Source: Lithodes maja
Lineage: Eukaryota > Arthropoda > Malacostraca > Decapoda > Lithodidae
Assembly: GCA_037953745.1 (NCBI GenBank)
Contig: JBAKBP010003208.1
Span: forward strand, 1 to 64,000
Reading direction: 5' to 3'
DNA: 64,000 nucleotides
Shown piece after piece: positions 20,553 through 31,396 of this stretch; positions within the stretch are counted from its first letter, which is position 1; every line of letters starts with the position of its first letter. Below the pieces are notes generated by a model. The model made no database searches. It was not told the DNA's origin and was given only the letters and a program-made list of their open reading frames with translations. The translations under genes and the position numbers were made by a program.

Positions 20553-20878
20553 GTAAGGGGAGGCAGACTGTTTTTCTGGACTCCCTTCTCCCTAATGTTT
20601 AGCCCCACTAGTTTTGAGATCATAAGATGTTCGCCCCATTAGTTTGGCGATTTTAACACCTTTCTCACTCTCACCATTTTGTTGTCAATTTTAAGACCTT
20701 TCGTACCATATAGGTGTCTATTATTTCCTGGCGAGCGATAGCGAGCTTGCAATTTTAAGAGGGACCGGCCTTCGGCCGGGATATTTTTCTACCGAAAAAT
20801 GTACAAATTCATCTTGAAAGGGGGTCTAGGGGGTGTTTTTCTAAGCTTGATGGAGGTCTAGGGAGGAAACTAAAAACA
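20553..20878 (+). mobile_element. Family C element, nearly complete
   Basis: It starts TAAGGGGAGGCAGACTG and carries GTTCGCCCCATTAG, TGGCGAGCGATAGCGAGC, ACCGGCCTTCGGCCGG (palindrome) and GGTCTAGGGAGGAAACTA. Confidence 0.6.
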
Positions 20879-20891
20879 TGAATACATTAAT

Positions 20892-21526
20892 TAACCTCTG
20901 AAGTGCGCACGGGGGTAAATGAAAACCTCCCCCTGTGCTGACGTATTTGAGGTTTTTCGTCACTAAAATATTCATTGTACCATTAATAGCATTAATAATT
21001 ATCCATATGCGCCTATTATGGGTTGATTATAAAGGTATTAACCTGAAACAACAATAAAACGAGTGAAAACAGCGTTTGGATGGTCAAAATCGGAGATATA
21101 GCCCGCGAGTTGTATAATCCTATGGGTGAGGCAAACTCCTTTCCCGCCAATTTCCCCCAAGGCCACTGAGACACAGTCGATCGATACTCTCTCTCTCTCT
21201 CTTGCACTCGATGGCCATCAGTGATGACAACACCCTGCTTGCAACTCGCTAATGTTAGCACGAAAATATACCTCAGAATAAGGGAATAATAGGGAAAATA
21301 GGTGATAACTGAGGAATAGGAGGAAAGTGGGGAAGGAGGGGAGGTAGAGGACTGAGATTTTGCATGGCCCAGGGGCCAAAAAAACAAAAAAAACAAAAAA
21401 AACAAAAAATAAATTTTTTTTTTTTTTCGATGTAAAAAGTTGATTTTTAGTTTTACTTACTCCAGAGAGTCTTCCCGCAGTCCGCCGGCCGAACTCTAAA
21501 GAGTCTTCCCGCAGTTCCCGGGTTAA
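20892..21526 (-). mobile_element. MITE family A copy 2, TTAA-bounded, 635 bp
   Basis: It is the inverted copy of 12915-13576 with TTAA at both ends. The subterminal tandem unit (GCGGGAAGACTCT type on this strand) is present twice rather than three times. It is non-coding. Confidence 0.75.
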
Positions 21527-21670
21527 TAGACCAAACAAACGGTTAGTCTCCCCTTAAGTCTATTTGCTACCCTTTTCTTCCACTTTCATTTATTTGGGGT
21601 TCTGCTACAAAGTCCTGGTTTGGTGATAGTGCTTTAGAAGGATCTGTACCGTGTGAGACAGGTTGGGTAT

Positions 21671-21948
21671 GAAAGGGATCTGCCTAGTGTGGGCCAATCG
21701 GCTTTAAGAACATAACATAAGAAAATGGGAGTCTGTTGGGGTATGAAAGGGATCTGCCTAGTGTGGGTGAATCGGCTTTAAGAACTTAACATAAGAAAAT
21801 GGGAGTCTGTTGGGTATGAAAAGGATCTGCCTAGTGTGGGCCAATTGGCTTTAAGAACATATGAACATAAGAAAATGGGAGTCTGCAGACGGCCGATTGG
21901 CCCACGCAAGGCAAATCCCTCTCACACCCAAGCCTGTTTTATGTCCTT
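21671..21948. repeat. Array of CR1-like 3' tail pieces, three tandem units plus an inverted one
   Basis: Three units of roughly 75-82 bp each join GGGATCTGCCTAGTGTGGG to AAGAACATAACATAAGAAAA and GGGAGTCTG. The last unit ends with the inverted tail, through CCGATTGGCCCACGC and AATCCCTCTCACACCC. Each unit is therefore a foldback made of a tail start fused to the reverse complement of a tail end. Confidence 0.6.
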
Positions 21949-21965
21949 ATGACATAATAGGCTAT

Positions 21966-22180
21966 CGTGGTTAAATAGAGAGAGAGAGAGAGCATGACGA
22001 CTATCATTAGACAATTTTATGCGTGGTTGTGTCTTTTTAAACCTCTCTTTCACTCCTTAGTTTGGACATTTTAGATGTTTGACTCCATTAGTCTGGTAAT
22101 TATATGACGTTTCACCCCAATCTGTTGTCTTAATTCATGGCGAGCGATAGCTATAGCCTACAGAAATAGAAGAGGGAATA
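21966..22180 (+). repeat. Duplicated spacer with family C words, upstream of an L2-like fragment
   Basis: From TTAAATAGAGAGAGAG through CATGACGACTATCATTAG to CATGGCGAGCGATAGCTA the sequence matches 32357-32575 closely. The copy at 32357 has a TTAA element attached at the same TTAA. Confidence 0.55.
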
Positions 22181-22483
22181 GAAGAGCTGATGATATAGTA
22201 GGTGCCCTCTCCATCAATGTGGGTGGATCTCAGCTGAGACCGGCCAACTCTGTTCGAAATCTGGGTGTATATGTGAACTCCCGATTAGATTTCAAAGAGC
22301 ATGTAAACCAGATAGTTAAAAGTTGTTACTTGCACATCAGAAATCTCTATTTGGTGAAGCCGTTTATAACCAGACTTTGCCTCCTGACGTTGGTTCACTC
22401 ATTGGTCTTCTCTCGTGTTGATTATTGCAATGCCCTGTTGGTGGGTCTTCCAAATTATATTTTAAAGAAAGTTCAGTCTGTCT
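22181..22483 (+). pseudogene. L2-like LINE fragment (reverse transcriptase C-terminal region)
   Basis: It encodes NSVRNLGVYVNSRLDFKEHV, LVHSLVFSRVDYCNALLVGL and PNYILKKVQSVL, characteristic of L2/CR1 post-RT regions. The match to 32580-32875 stops sharply at about 22483. No catalytic box is present. Confidence 0.7.
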
Positions 22484-24290
22484 TATGTTACGGCTGGATC
22501 GGCAATACATATTCGGGATTCTTGATCGTAGGACAGAAATGGCTTATGTGACAACGACACGCTCGATTCCAGTCCCAAATACTATATGCTCCAGACAACA
22601 AAAGCACCAACGCCCTACAGAGTTATCGTCTATGGTAACGAGGTACCTTAACTCGGCGAAAGTGTACAACAGGGGTAGGCTATGAGGCTAAACTCCCTCA
22701 GACATTTATAGGTTACGTTATTACTAAAGAAATGCAATACTCAAGAAACTACGTTAATATTAAGCCTCTAATGATGTAGAATAGAAGCAGGCTAAAGGTA
22801 TGACAGTGAAATGCTAAATGACAAATGTACACGCCTACTTGAAAGCGCGTGCACTAGAATAACTGTCCCCTACTAACATGCACTAGCATGTAGCATACAA
22901 GATGTTCATGATCCAGTAGATACCTAATAATACACATGGAAGGAACATAAATAGTAGTCACTTATTATAATAATGAATCTATACTTGGAATAACTAAAAG
23001 GTTGCAGGCAACAGTACTGCGCCGGTAGCCTACTACCGCATAGGCTACTTCGCTTCTCTCACTCTGTCTCCCCTCTGAGTCCGTATGCGCCCTACGCAAC
23101 AGAACTCCGGACACAGCAGCAAAACGACAGTGCAGTTAATTGATACATGAAAGTATTAATAGTGTTGTCTTGTGTGTGAGTAATGTGTATTGTAAAGAGT
23201 TATATACATAAACTTAAAGAGAGCTGCAATGCATAGTAAAATAAAGATATATCCCACTCATCATCCCCATGTGTTCTAGCTAGCAGGCCAAGTCACAGGA
23301 ACAACGAGTCCCAGCACCGAAAGCGAGAACCCAGGAAAAGACTGCAGAGAACACAAGGACAGATAAATTACGTTACTCTACTATACCGGCACTACGAGCG
23401 AGCTGTAGTCTCTGGTACTGCACTCGCTCCTGGCTCGGTAGGCAAATCAAGGCTAAGTCCTCGCCCCTCTACAGACAACTCCTGGGCATGGTCGGGCTCT
23501 TACACATGGCACTAGTCTAGTCACAAATTGGATGATGAGCTGGGCATATAACTCGTGAACATGTAGAACATTCACCAACTATCCTCATCAAGAAGATCGC
23601 TGTTCACATTAACCCCTTAAATCTAATACATGTAAATATATGCTTGTCCTAAGAGTAATACGAGAGGTGAGTGCTGAAACTCCTTTAGGACCTCAAGGGA
23701 AGGGTATGCATTTAAATAGAGAGAAGAATGAAATGAGAGTAATGTCGTCAGAGAGAAAGAGTGCAACCGTGAGAAGTTGGGAGAGAGGGCAAGGGATGTT
23801 AGAATCTCAAAGGTTCTAGGCAACCTGATCATGGAACACACAGCGAGCCTCCAGGCAATGTGCAGCACGACAACATGGGCAGCCCAGGCAGCATAGGCAG
23901 GCGGCAATGGACTACCAACCCTGTCGCACCTAGCTATAAGCGCAGGGCTGCCAACCGGTCCATACGTCTGGCAACCACCCCCCCGGCAGCGTGGCGCATT
24001 GCTACCCTCTCGCTCTGAAGTCTAACTCACTCTCTCTCTCTGAATTCCTATTGTCTCATCTATCAACTTCTCTATTGATACTACATATTAAATGGAAGGT
24101 CTCGACATGGCTTAAAACAAAACCCACCACTGGTTAGCAAATGACGAGACCTTTGCAGAGATACAAAGAACATAGTTATACGTTGTCACACTCAATATAA
24201 GCAGCCAGCACGGCACAGCGGCACAGCGGCACCGCACCGCGGCGGCACAGTGGAGTACCAAGGAGTACAATCAGGTTAAGTTGCCACGCA
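22484..24290. other. Unassigned 1.8-kb segment
   Basis: It lies between a plus-strand L2-like fragment and a minus-strand L2-like fragment. It starts TGTTACGGCTGG and includes short GC-rich repeats (GGCACAGC type at 24210-24250). I see no confident coding frame, LTR pair or terminal inverted repeats. A solo LTR or host spacer are both possible. Confidence 0.3.
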
Positions 24291-24296
24291 CTGGGT

Positions 24297-24456
24297 GCGT
24301 CACAATAGCTTCTCTCAAAGAGAAAAGTCTTAAGTTGTCTCTTGAAGCATTCAACAGAACTCAGTTGTCTCATGGACAGCGGCAACCTGTTATACAACCT
24401 CGGAGACATGTAGGAGAATGACCTCTCAAAGAAAGAAGACTGCTGGAAAGCCGTCG
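24297..24456 (-). pseudogene. L2-like LINE 3' fragment
   Basis: On the minus strand the pieces SPRLYNRLPLSMRQLSSVEC and FKRQLKTFLFERSY match the C-terminus of the L2-like copy at 32717-33302. It is very short and truncated at both ends. Confidence 0.6.
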
Positions 24457-25071
24457 ATGATCAACATTTTTCTGGCAACTTTTCTGGAATATTTTGCACT
24501 GGTATCGGAAACTAGACTGATGATTGACGAATTTAGTTGACCGAAATATTCTAAATTCTGACCTCATAAGCTGCCAGACCAATGTTAAGGATAAATGTTA
24601 GGTGAAAAAGAGCTTGTGTGCTCGTGTGTCATGTGGCAGCATGACCAAAACATTATATTTTATTTTGTTTTTTGGGCATCTATAGCAGAAAGGCTGAATG
24701 TATAGATAAAAAAATAAACATTTAAAAATTCCATTTGTGGCAGTGTCTATTCGTAAAAATACGCGATTTTCGGCGAAATTACCCCGTCTTACCCTACCGT
24801 ACTACTTTTTATATTTCGGGGGCGGGAGGCTAGGAATCCTCCTCCCCTTGTAAAATTGACCTACTATAGACCATTGGTCTTCATTGCGCGGCTCGCAAAA
24901 ATAAAAAGAGAGAGAGAGAGAGAGAGATAGTAGTTTTAATATTTCCATTAATTATCGAGAAATCAGCTATCAGGATTCAATGAATTTCAATGGATTATGT
25001 AGTATGTATGCCATTAAGTACCTGTATATGTTTTATCATTTACTGTACATGTACATTTTCACAACAGTATT
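24457..25071. other. No gene seen
   Basis: AT-rich, with a short GA microsatellite at about 24906-24927 (AAAAGAGAGAGAGAGAG). The word GGCTAGGAATCCTCCTCCCC at about 24829 recurs inverted near 41890. Nothing else is recognisable. Confidence 0.45.
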
Positions 25072-25178
25072 AGTGTGTACGAGAGCGAGGTGGAGGGACA
25101 GAGAGGGAGAGGTAGACCGAAAGAGAGGTGGAAGGATGGAGATCCCCTTCGGGGATCACGGCATCAGGCAATAGATAG
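25072..25178 (+). pseudogene. RTE-B LINE 3' end, internally deleted
   Basis: TACGAGAGCGAGGTGGAGGG (peptide YESEVEGQRGRGRP) is joined directly to CCCCTTCGGGGATCACGGC and AGGCAATAGATAGATG. The intervening part present at 29640-29740 is missing. Confidence 0.65.
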
Positions 25179-25409
25179 ATGTTTAGTGCGAGTGTCATTA
25201 TGGTTTTCTTTTCATATTGGCCTGGTACTGAAGATGAAATATACTGTATTGGAAATTACTTTCATTTATTTTATTAGTTAGTTTTTTTTTTTGTAAACTA
25301 ATTGCAGAGTTTGTGAAAACAAATATGAATAGTATGGGTTAACAACTGATTTTTCGATACTTAGTAGGTAAATGGGAAATTAGTACAGCATTGAGGAAAA
25401 GAACTAACC

Positions 25410-27085
25410 CAAATCGCCTGGTCCTGATGAGGTATATGCTAGAGTATTAAAAGAATGTAGGGATGAGTTAAGTTTATCCATTAACATTTTTATTTAACAA
25501 GTCATTGGAGACAGGTATAGTTCCAGAAGCTTGGAAGCTTGCAAACGTAGTTCCGATCTTCAAAAAAGGTGACAAATCAATAGCATCCAATTACCGTCCC
25601 ATTAGTCTTACATCAATCATAGGAAAGCTACTAGAGTCAATTATTGCTAGTAAAATTAGAAACCACTTAGATACATTTAATTTAATAAATTCTTCTCCGC
25701 ATGGATTCACTCAGGGACGTTCTTGCCTTACTAATTTGCTTAGTTTTTTCTCAGAGGTATATGAAGCAGTAGATAATGACAAGTCATATGATATAATATA
25801 TTTAGATTTCAGTAAAGCTTTCGACAGAGTCCCCCATGAGAGATTGATGAGAAAGGTTGAGGCGCATGGAATAGGTGGGGCGTTGTTGGGATGGATTAGG
25901 TCATGGCTAATTGGTAGGAAGCAGAGAGTCAGCATAAATGGTACAAAGTCAGAATGGGGAGCAGTCAAAAGTGGTGTCCCCCAGGGATCTGTATTAGGTC
26001 CTCTGTTGTTTGTTATAAACATAAATGACCTTGATTTAGGTATAACTAGTAGGATAAGTAAATTTGCAGACGATACCAAAATGGGGAGAACAATTGATTC
26101 AGATAGAGATATAGAGTGCCTCCAAAGGGATCTAGATACCTTACACGAATGGTCAGTAAATTGGCAGATGAAGTTTAACATTGACAAATGCAAGGTATTA
26201 AAGATAGGGAAGATGCATACAAATGTTAAATATAAACTAGCTAATGTGGAATTAGAAAACTCGAATTGTGAGAAAGATCTAGGTGTGTTTGTTAGCAATG
26301 ATTTGAAGCCTAGACAACAGTGTATAAGCGTTCGAAACAAGGCAAACAGGATTCTCGGGTTCATCTCAAGGAGTGTGAGTAACAGAACTGCTGATGTTAT
26401 CTTAAAACTTTACTTGTCATTAGTGAGACCCCATATGGATTATGCTGTTCAATTTTGGTGTCCTTATTACAGAATGGACATAGATTCATTGGAGAGAGTA
26501 CAACGTAGAATGACAAAAATGATCCATAATATTAGAAATCTTCCGTATAAAGAAAGGTTGAAGAAATTAGGCTTACATTCGTTGGAGAGACGCAGAGTTA
26601 GAGGGGATATGATAGAGGTGTTCAAGTGGGTTAGTGGGATTAACAAAGGGGACATGACAAATGTACTAAAGCTCAGTGATAGCGAAAGAACTCGTACCAA
26701 TGGTTTCAAATTAGATAAATTTCGTTTCAGAAAAGATATAGGCAAATATTGGTTTGGTAACAGAGTTGTAGATGGGTGGAATGGACTACCAGGTGCTATA
26801 GTGGGATTAAAAACGATAGGGAGCTTTAAGATAAAATTGGATAAGCATATGGACGAGAAGGGTTGGGTGTGAAGGGGGATCAGCAGGGTTGGGCCAATCA
26901 GCGCTCTGCAGACCCCCGTAATCCTGCGTTAATCTCTAACCGTTTTGGTAAGATGATCCTCAGGGTATTAGAGTGTTGAGCCTATAATTGGGCTTTGTAA
27001 TTGGGGTTTGTGTGGGACAGGGATCTGCCTTGCTTAGGCCAATCGGCCTTCTGCAGACTCCCATTTTCTTATGTTCTTATGTTCT
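25410..27085 (+). mobile_element. LINE1 copy 2, 5'-truncated, nearly identical to LINE1
   Basis: It begins at AAATCGCCTGGTCCTGATGA (equivalent to about 6574 in LINE1) and runs through the same 3' UTR and TTCTTATG tail. I see only scattered base differences over about 1.67 kb, suggesting recent insertion. 5' truncation is the normal outcome of target-primed reverse transcription. Confidence 0.9.
25505..26872 (+). pseudogene. LINE1 copy 2 reverse transcriptase (partial ORF2)
   Basis: The frame is open for 455 codons and carries GFTQGRSC, YLDFSKAFD, GVPQGSVLGP, FADDTK and the C-terminal region ending in GWV. One extra T near 25472 breaks the frame just upstream. It lacks the endonuclease and the first RT motif region and has no plausible start, so it is not a functional gene. 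In the strand before FADD it has VININDL where LINE1 has VIYINDL. Confidence 0.85.
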
Positions 27086-27505
27086 AGAATTGCCAATGAA
27101 AAGAAAGTTTGGATATTGATTAGAAGAAACGATTGTGGGAAAGATTAAAATTGTTAAAAAAGAACAGGGGGTCTAGTATAGAGGCTAAGGAAGTGGATCT
27201 GGAACGCAGACAAATAAACAATAAAATGAGGTGGGAAACAAGGAGGGGGGTGAAGGAGAGGGAGAGAGAGATAGCTAGAAATGTGAAGGATAATCCAAAA
27301 ATATTCTGGAAGTACATTCAGGAAAAGTTAACAAGAAGAGTAGGGATCCCAGAGCTAGTGGGGGGGTTGAATGATGGGAGTAGAGCGGAGACTGATAAGG
27401 AGAAAGCAGAGGTGCTGGGGAAATACTTTGGGGGGGGTACTAACAGTGGAGTCGGAGGATGCAGTGCCTACTATTCCCATCAAACAGGCACCGGCACTAG
27501 AACTA
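27086..27505 (+). pseudogene. LINE linker fragment of an unidentified CR1-like family
   Basis: The frame at 27133 reads ARNVKDNPKIFWKYIQEKLT, then RVGIPELVGG and DKEKAEVLGKYF. This is the segment between endonuclease and reverse transcriptase in CR1/Jockey-like ORF2 proteins. It runs directly into SINE-A sequence. Nothing else of the element is present. Confidence 0.6.
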
Positions 27506-27511
27506 ATAGAG

Positions 27512-27846
27512 TTTCACCTAGCTGTAAATATCCTGGAATAAGTGGACGACGTTGTGACTTCCCATCTGGGTTGGCAAAAATGGTACAAGGCGAGATGGGT
27601 ATCATATGGTTCACCTAAGCTGATGGCTACCTAAGCCTTCGGGCGAGACGATACCGTCTATAGTGAGAATGGTACCATACAGATCCACCCTAAGCCTTCG
27701 TTTCCGATGTCGCCAATTGGCTAAAATACAGACTACACACACATCCACAGCCATTCCAACGATACATATAACACCTACACATATAGGAGGCGGGAAATAA
27801 CGAGCATGCTCACTCCCGCAATACAACTAGAGTAAGTAAGTACACC
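27512..27846 (+). mobile_element. SINE-A copy lacking its tRNA-like head
   Basis: It runs from TTCACCTAGCTGTAAATA through GGCAAAAATGGTACAAGGCG and AAGCCTTCGTTTCCGATGTC to the 3' hairpin GGCGGGAAATAACGAGCATG ... CTCCCGC and GTAAGTAAGT. It is identical in plan to 53168-53622 but starts within the body. Confidence 0.8.
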
Positions 27847-27849
27847 CCT

Positions 27850-28268
27850 GTTTCAAACCAACATTCAGGTCAAAGAACTCGCTCTGCTCACTCTCCACAC
27901 GTACTGCCGCCTTTGCACCCTCATACATGCTAATAAACTCAAGAAAAATAAAGTTAAGACAAACAAAAATACGGTGGATAAAAATTATATAGCAATGAAG
28001 CATAAAATGATAGGAACCCAAAACTACCATTAAAAATTATATCCCAGCTGTGGTGCGGCTCGTAAATATTTACCAATTTTTCTCAGTCTTTCAGACAAAT
28101 CCGAAAGGCTGAAGCATGAGTCCGAAGTTAAATGTAGTCCGAAAAGGATGGAGGTATTTTCTCAGCCTTTCAGACAAATCCGAAAAGCTGAACCATGAGT
28201 TCCGAAAGCTTGAAGTCCTAAAGAGCGAGGTTCTACTGTATTTAGGCTTTTACCACCCAGTAAAGATA
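27850..28268. other. No gene; short tandem duplication
   Basis: The phrase TCAGACAAATCCGAAAGGCT (with variants) occurs at about 28090 and 28168, a tandem unit of about 78 bp. Nothing else is recognised. Confidence 0.45.
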
Positions 28269-28591
28269 TTAACCCTCTCCGACATATGATGCAATCGTGA
28301 GCCAATTAGGGATACTTTAAAGCCTTTGTTACCATCAGGGGTATTTATAAACCTTTAGTTTAGTTACTTCAACCTCTGCAGTTGTCTTTGAGTTAGCTGT
28401 GGGCAGAAAACTAATTTTGGAGAGGTAATTATAAGAGTGAGAGAAGTCTATTTCTTATTGCTAATCTGGCAACCTCTGCGTTATAAAAGCGTGGAAGAGT
28501 TAATTGTTGGAGGCCCCTATAAAACTGAATAAAATAATCTAATAGTAGCCCTAATGAAGTTGAATAGACGTTGCGGTACAGAAGGGGTTAA
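28269..28591. mobile_element. TTAA-bounded element, family I left end with family B right end
   Basis: TTAA occurs at 28269-28272 and 28588-28591. The left terminus CCCTCTCCGACATATGATGC is family I (also at 14073-14142). The right terminus GTTGCGGTACAGAAGGGG is family B. It may be a hybrid or two overlapping insertions. Confidence 0.5.
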
Positions 28592-28599
28592 ACTCACTG

Positions 28600-28934
28600 A
28601 ATGGGCTTCCCCGAGGCGTTATAGACTGCAGCACCGTTGATACATTTAAACTTCGCCTAGACAAATATCTCGCATCAAACCCGCGACTGACTGCGTTTGT
28701 AAATTAATAACTTTTATTTTATCCTCCCCTCAGTTACTAACCCATCTGTCCCCTTTCCCTACTAACTTCCTAATCCTGCCACGGACATTAGTTCCAGGGC
28801 AGTAGTTCCCTTTCCAATGTTCACCTACCCACTCTAAACCACTGTTTGGACACTTGATCCTCAGTGTTTTGGAGGACAAGCAGCCTAGAATGGTCACTAG
28901 ACCTGTTGTTGCTTGATATCCTTTGTACTCCTTT
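28600..28934 (+). pseudogene. LINE2 family 3' end fragment
   Basis: It matches the last codons of LINE2 ORF2 (NGLPRGVIDCSTVDTF with FKLRLDKYL) and its 3' UTR through CCTTTGTACTCCTTT. The final CR1-like tail is missing and RTE-B sequence follows. Confidence 0.75.
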
Positions 28935-28944
28935 ATACAGTATA

Positions 28945-29791
28945 TGTATATTGAATTGAGTGGAAGCTACCTATACTGCTGTTTGCGGATGATACAGTTC
29001 TGATGAGTGATAATGAATGGGAGTTGCAGGGTCTGGTAAATGAGTTTGGAACAGTGTGCGAAAAACGGAATTTGAAGGTAAATACGGGGAAGAGCAAGGT
29101 TATGGTCTTCGAAAGGGGTGAAGTCACAGAGTGTGAGGTGAAGCTGAACGGTCAGGCTATGGAGATCGTCAACTCTTTTAAGTATCTGGGCAGTGTGTTG
29201 AGTAAAGATGGGACTATGGATGAAGAGGTGCGGGAGAGGGTACAACAGGGGAAGAGGGTTGTAGGAACGCTAAAAGCAGTAACAAGAAATAGGGTGGTCA
29301 ATATGGAAGTGAAGAAGTCCTTGCATGACAGTGTGGTAATCCCGACACTGACTTAAGGAAGCGAAGCATGGACGTTGGTTGAGAGACTCGGACCAAGAGT
29401 GAGAGCAGTGGAAATGAATTACTTAAGGAGTGCGTGCGGAGTTACATGGAGGGATAGACAGACTAATGAGGAAGTAAGAAGGAGGTGTGGTGTGGAGGTA
29501 GATGTGCTGGAAAGTGTGAAAAGGAACAACTTGAGATGGTTCGGCCATATGGAACGTATGGAAAGCGAGAGAATGACTAAGAGGGTGTACGAGAGCGAGG
29601 TGGAGGGACAGAGGGGGAGAGGTAGACCGAATATGAGGTGGAAGGATGGAGTGAGGAACTACATGAACGAAGGCGGTGCTGGTTGGGGGGAGGGGCGTCG
29701 ACTGACTGGGGACAGAGGTGCATGGGGGCGGTTCGTTCGTGGCCACCCCTTCGGGGATCACAGCGTCAGGCAATAGATAGATAGATAGAAA
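28945..29791 (+). pseudogene. RTE-B LINE, C-terminal part, with (GATA)n tail
   Basis: It encodes LLFADDTVLMSDNEWEL (catalytic FADD box), KVMVFERGEV, FKYLGSVLSKDGTMDEEV, then a stop where LTYGSEAW is expected (TAA at 29354-29356). After a frame change it has RAVEMNYLRSACGVTWRDRQ, NNLRWFGHMERM and VYESEVEGQRGRGRPNMRWK, ending HSVRQ. The 3' end is (GATA)n at 29775-29790. It resembles RTE-A in plan but is a different family. The 5' part is missing. Confidence 0.75.
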
Positions 29792-29814
29792 ATCATTTAC
29801 ATATATACTATCAG

Positions 29815-31396
29815 ACTCTATCAAGACAGGTCAAAAAGGAAATCAGGAAAGCAAAAAGAAATTATGAAATAAGGATAGCCAGTGACTCAAAAAATAACCC
29901 TAAAGCTTTTTACCAACTACAGTATATAAATCTAAAGTTAGAGATGTAATAGGCCCCCTAAAAACTTCAATAGGAGAAATAACAGAAAATTATTTAGAAA
30001 TGTGCAGTACATTAAATAGTCAAGAGTTTCTTTCCGTTTTCACTAATGAAAATTTGACACAGATTCCAGAAGTCAATATGGTATATAGTGATAGTATAGA
30101 AAATATGTTAAGTACAAGTTAGTATAAGTAGAAATGATGTGCATAAGGAAATTGACAGACTGAAACCTCAAAAATCGCCTGGTCCTGAGGAGATATATTA
30201 TGCTAGAGTATTAAAAGAACGCAGAGATAGAGTTAATATGTGTATATGTACAGTACAGTATACAGTGTATGTTTTTATTTTTTCCTAAGTTGCCATAGTT
30301 TCTCTCCAGTGCCTCCGGGTGTTTTGTGTGGATTGATCTTGATGGTGTTTCTGCACCCTGGTTGGAGACTTCGGCATCTCATATAATAATAATAATAATA
30401 AGTAGCCCAGTAGCATTTTTATTTAACAAGTCATTAGAAACAGGTTTAGTTCCAGAAGCTTGGAAGCTTGCAAATGTAGCTCCGATCTTCAAAAAAGGTG
30501 ATAAATCGATAGCATCCAATTACCATCCCATTAGTCTCACATCAATCATAGGAAAGTTGCTAGAGTCTATTATTGCTAGGAAAATTAGAAGCCACTTAGT
30601 AAAATTTAACTTAATAAATTCTTCTCAGCATGGATTCACTCAGGGACGTTCTTGCCTTACTAATTTGCTTAGCTTTTTCTCAGAGGTATATGAAGCAGTA
30701 GATAGTGACAAGTCATATGATATTATATATTTAGATTTCAGTAAAGCTTTTGACAGAGTCCCTCATGAGAGATTGATGAGAAAGGTTGAGGCACATGGAA
30801 TAGGAGGGTCGTTGTTGGGATGGATTAGGTCATGGCTAATTGGTAGGAAACAGAGAGTCCGCATAAATGGTACCAAGTCAGAGTGGGGAGCAGTCAAAAG
30901 TGGTGTCCCCCAGGGATCGGTATTAGGTCCCCTGTTGTTTCTTATATACATAAATGATCTAGATTTAGGTATAACTAGTAGGATAAGTAAATTCGCAGAC
31001 GATACTAAAATGGGGAGATCAATTGATTCAGATAGCGATATAGAGTGCCTGCAAAGGGATCTAGATACCATTACATGAATGGTCAGTAAATTGGCAGATG
31101 AACTTTAACATTGACAAATGCAAGGTATTAAAGATAGGGAAGATGCAAACAAATGTTAAATATAAACTAGCTAATTTAGAATTAGAAAATTCAGACAGCG
31201 AGAAAGATCTAGGTGTGTTTGTTAGCAATGATTTGAAGCCTAGAAAACAGTGTATAAGTGTTCGTAATAAGGCAAACAGGATTCTCGGGTTCATCTCTAG
31301 GAGTGTGAGTAACAGAACTGCAGATGTTATCTTAAAACTTTACTTGTCATTAGTGAGACCCCATATGGATTATGCTGTCCAATTTTGGTGTCCTTA
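29815..31396 (+). pseudogene. LINE1 copy 3, diverged, interrupted and truncated at both ends
   Basis: It covers LINE1 ORF2 from SRQVKKEIRKAKRNYE through the linker, and from 30413 the reverse transcriptase (YLDFSKAFD, GVPQGSVLGP, FADDTKMG). It has several frameshifts (near 30020, 30110 and 31070), a 177-bp insertion at 30236-30412, and ends abruptly at VQFWCPYY where RTE-B sequence takes over. It is more diverged than copy 2. Confidence 0.8.
30236..30412 (+). repeat. Short retroposon-like insertion ending in (ATA)n
   Basis: It splits the LINE1 frame between KERRDR and FLFNKSLE. It carries TTTCTCTCCAGTGCCTCCGG and GGAGACTTCGGCATCTC and ends in ATAATAATAATAATA. The small size and simple tail suggest a SINE, but no pol III boxes were recognised. 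Confidence 0.45.

Noticed and set aside
20382..20642. Leu-Ser and Arg-Glu rich frames
   Set aside because: They cross the (CT)n microsatellite and have no other content.
21671..21948. CRISPR-like array
   Set aside because: The units are long LINE-tail pieces without unique spacers, in a eukaryotic genome.
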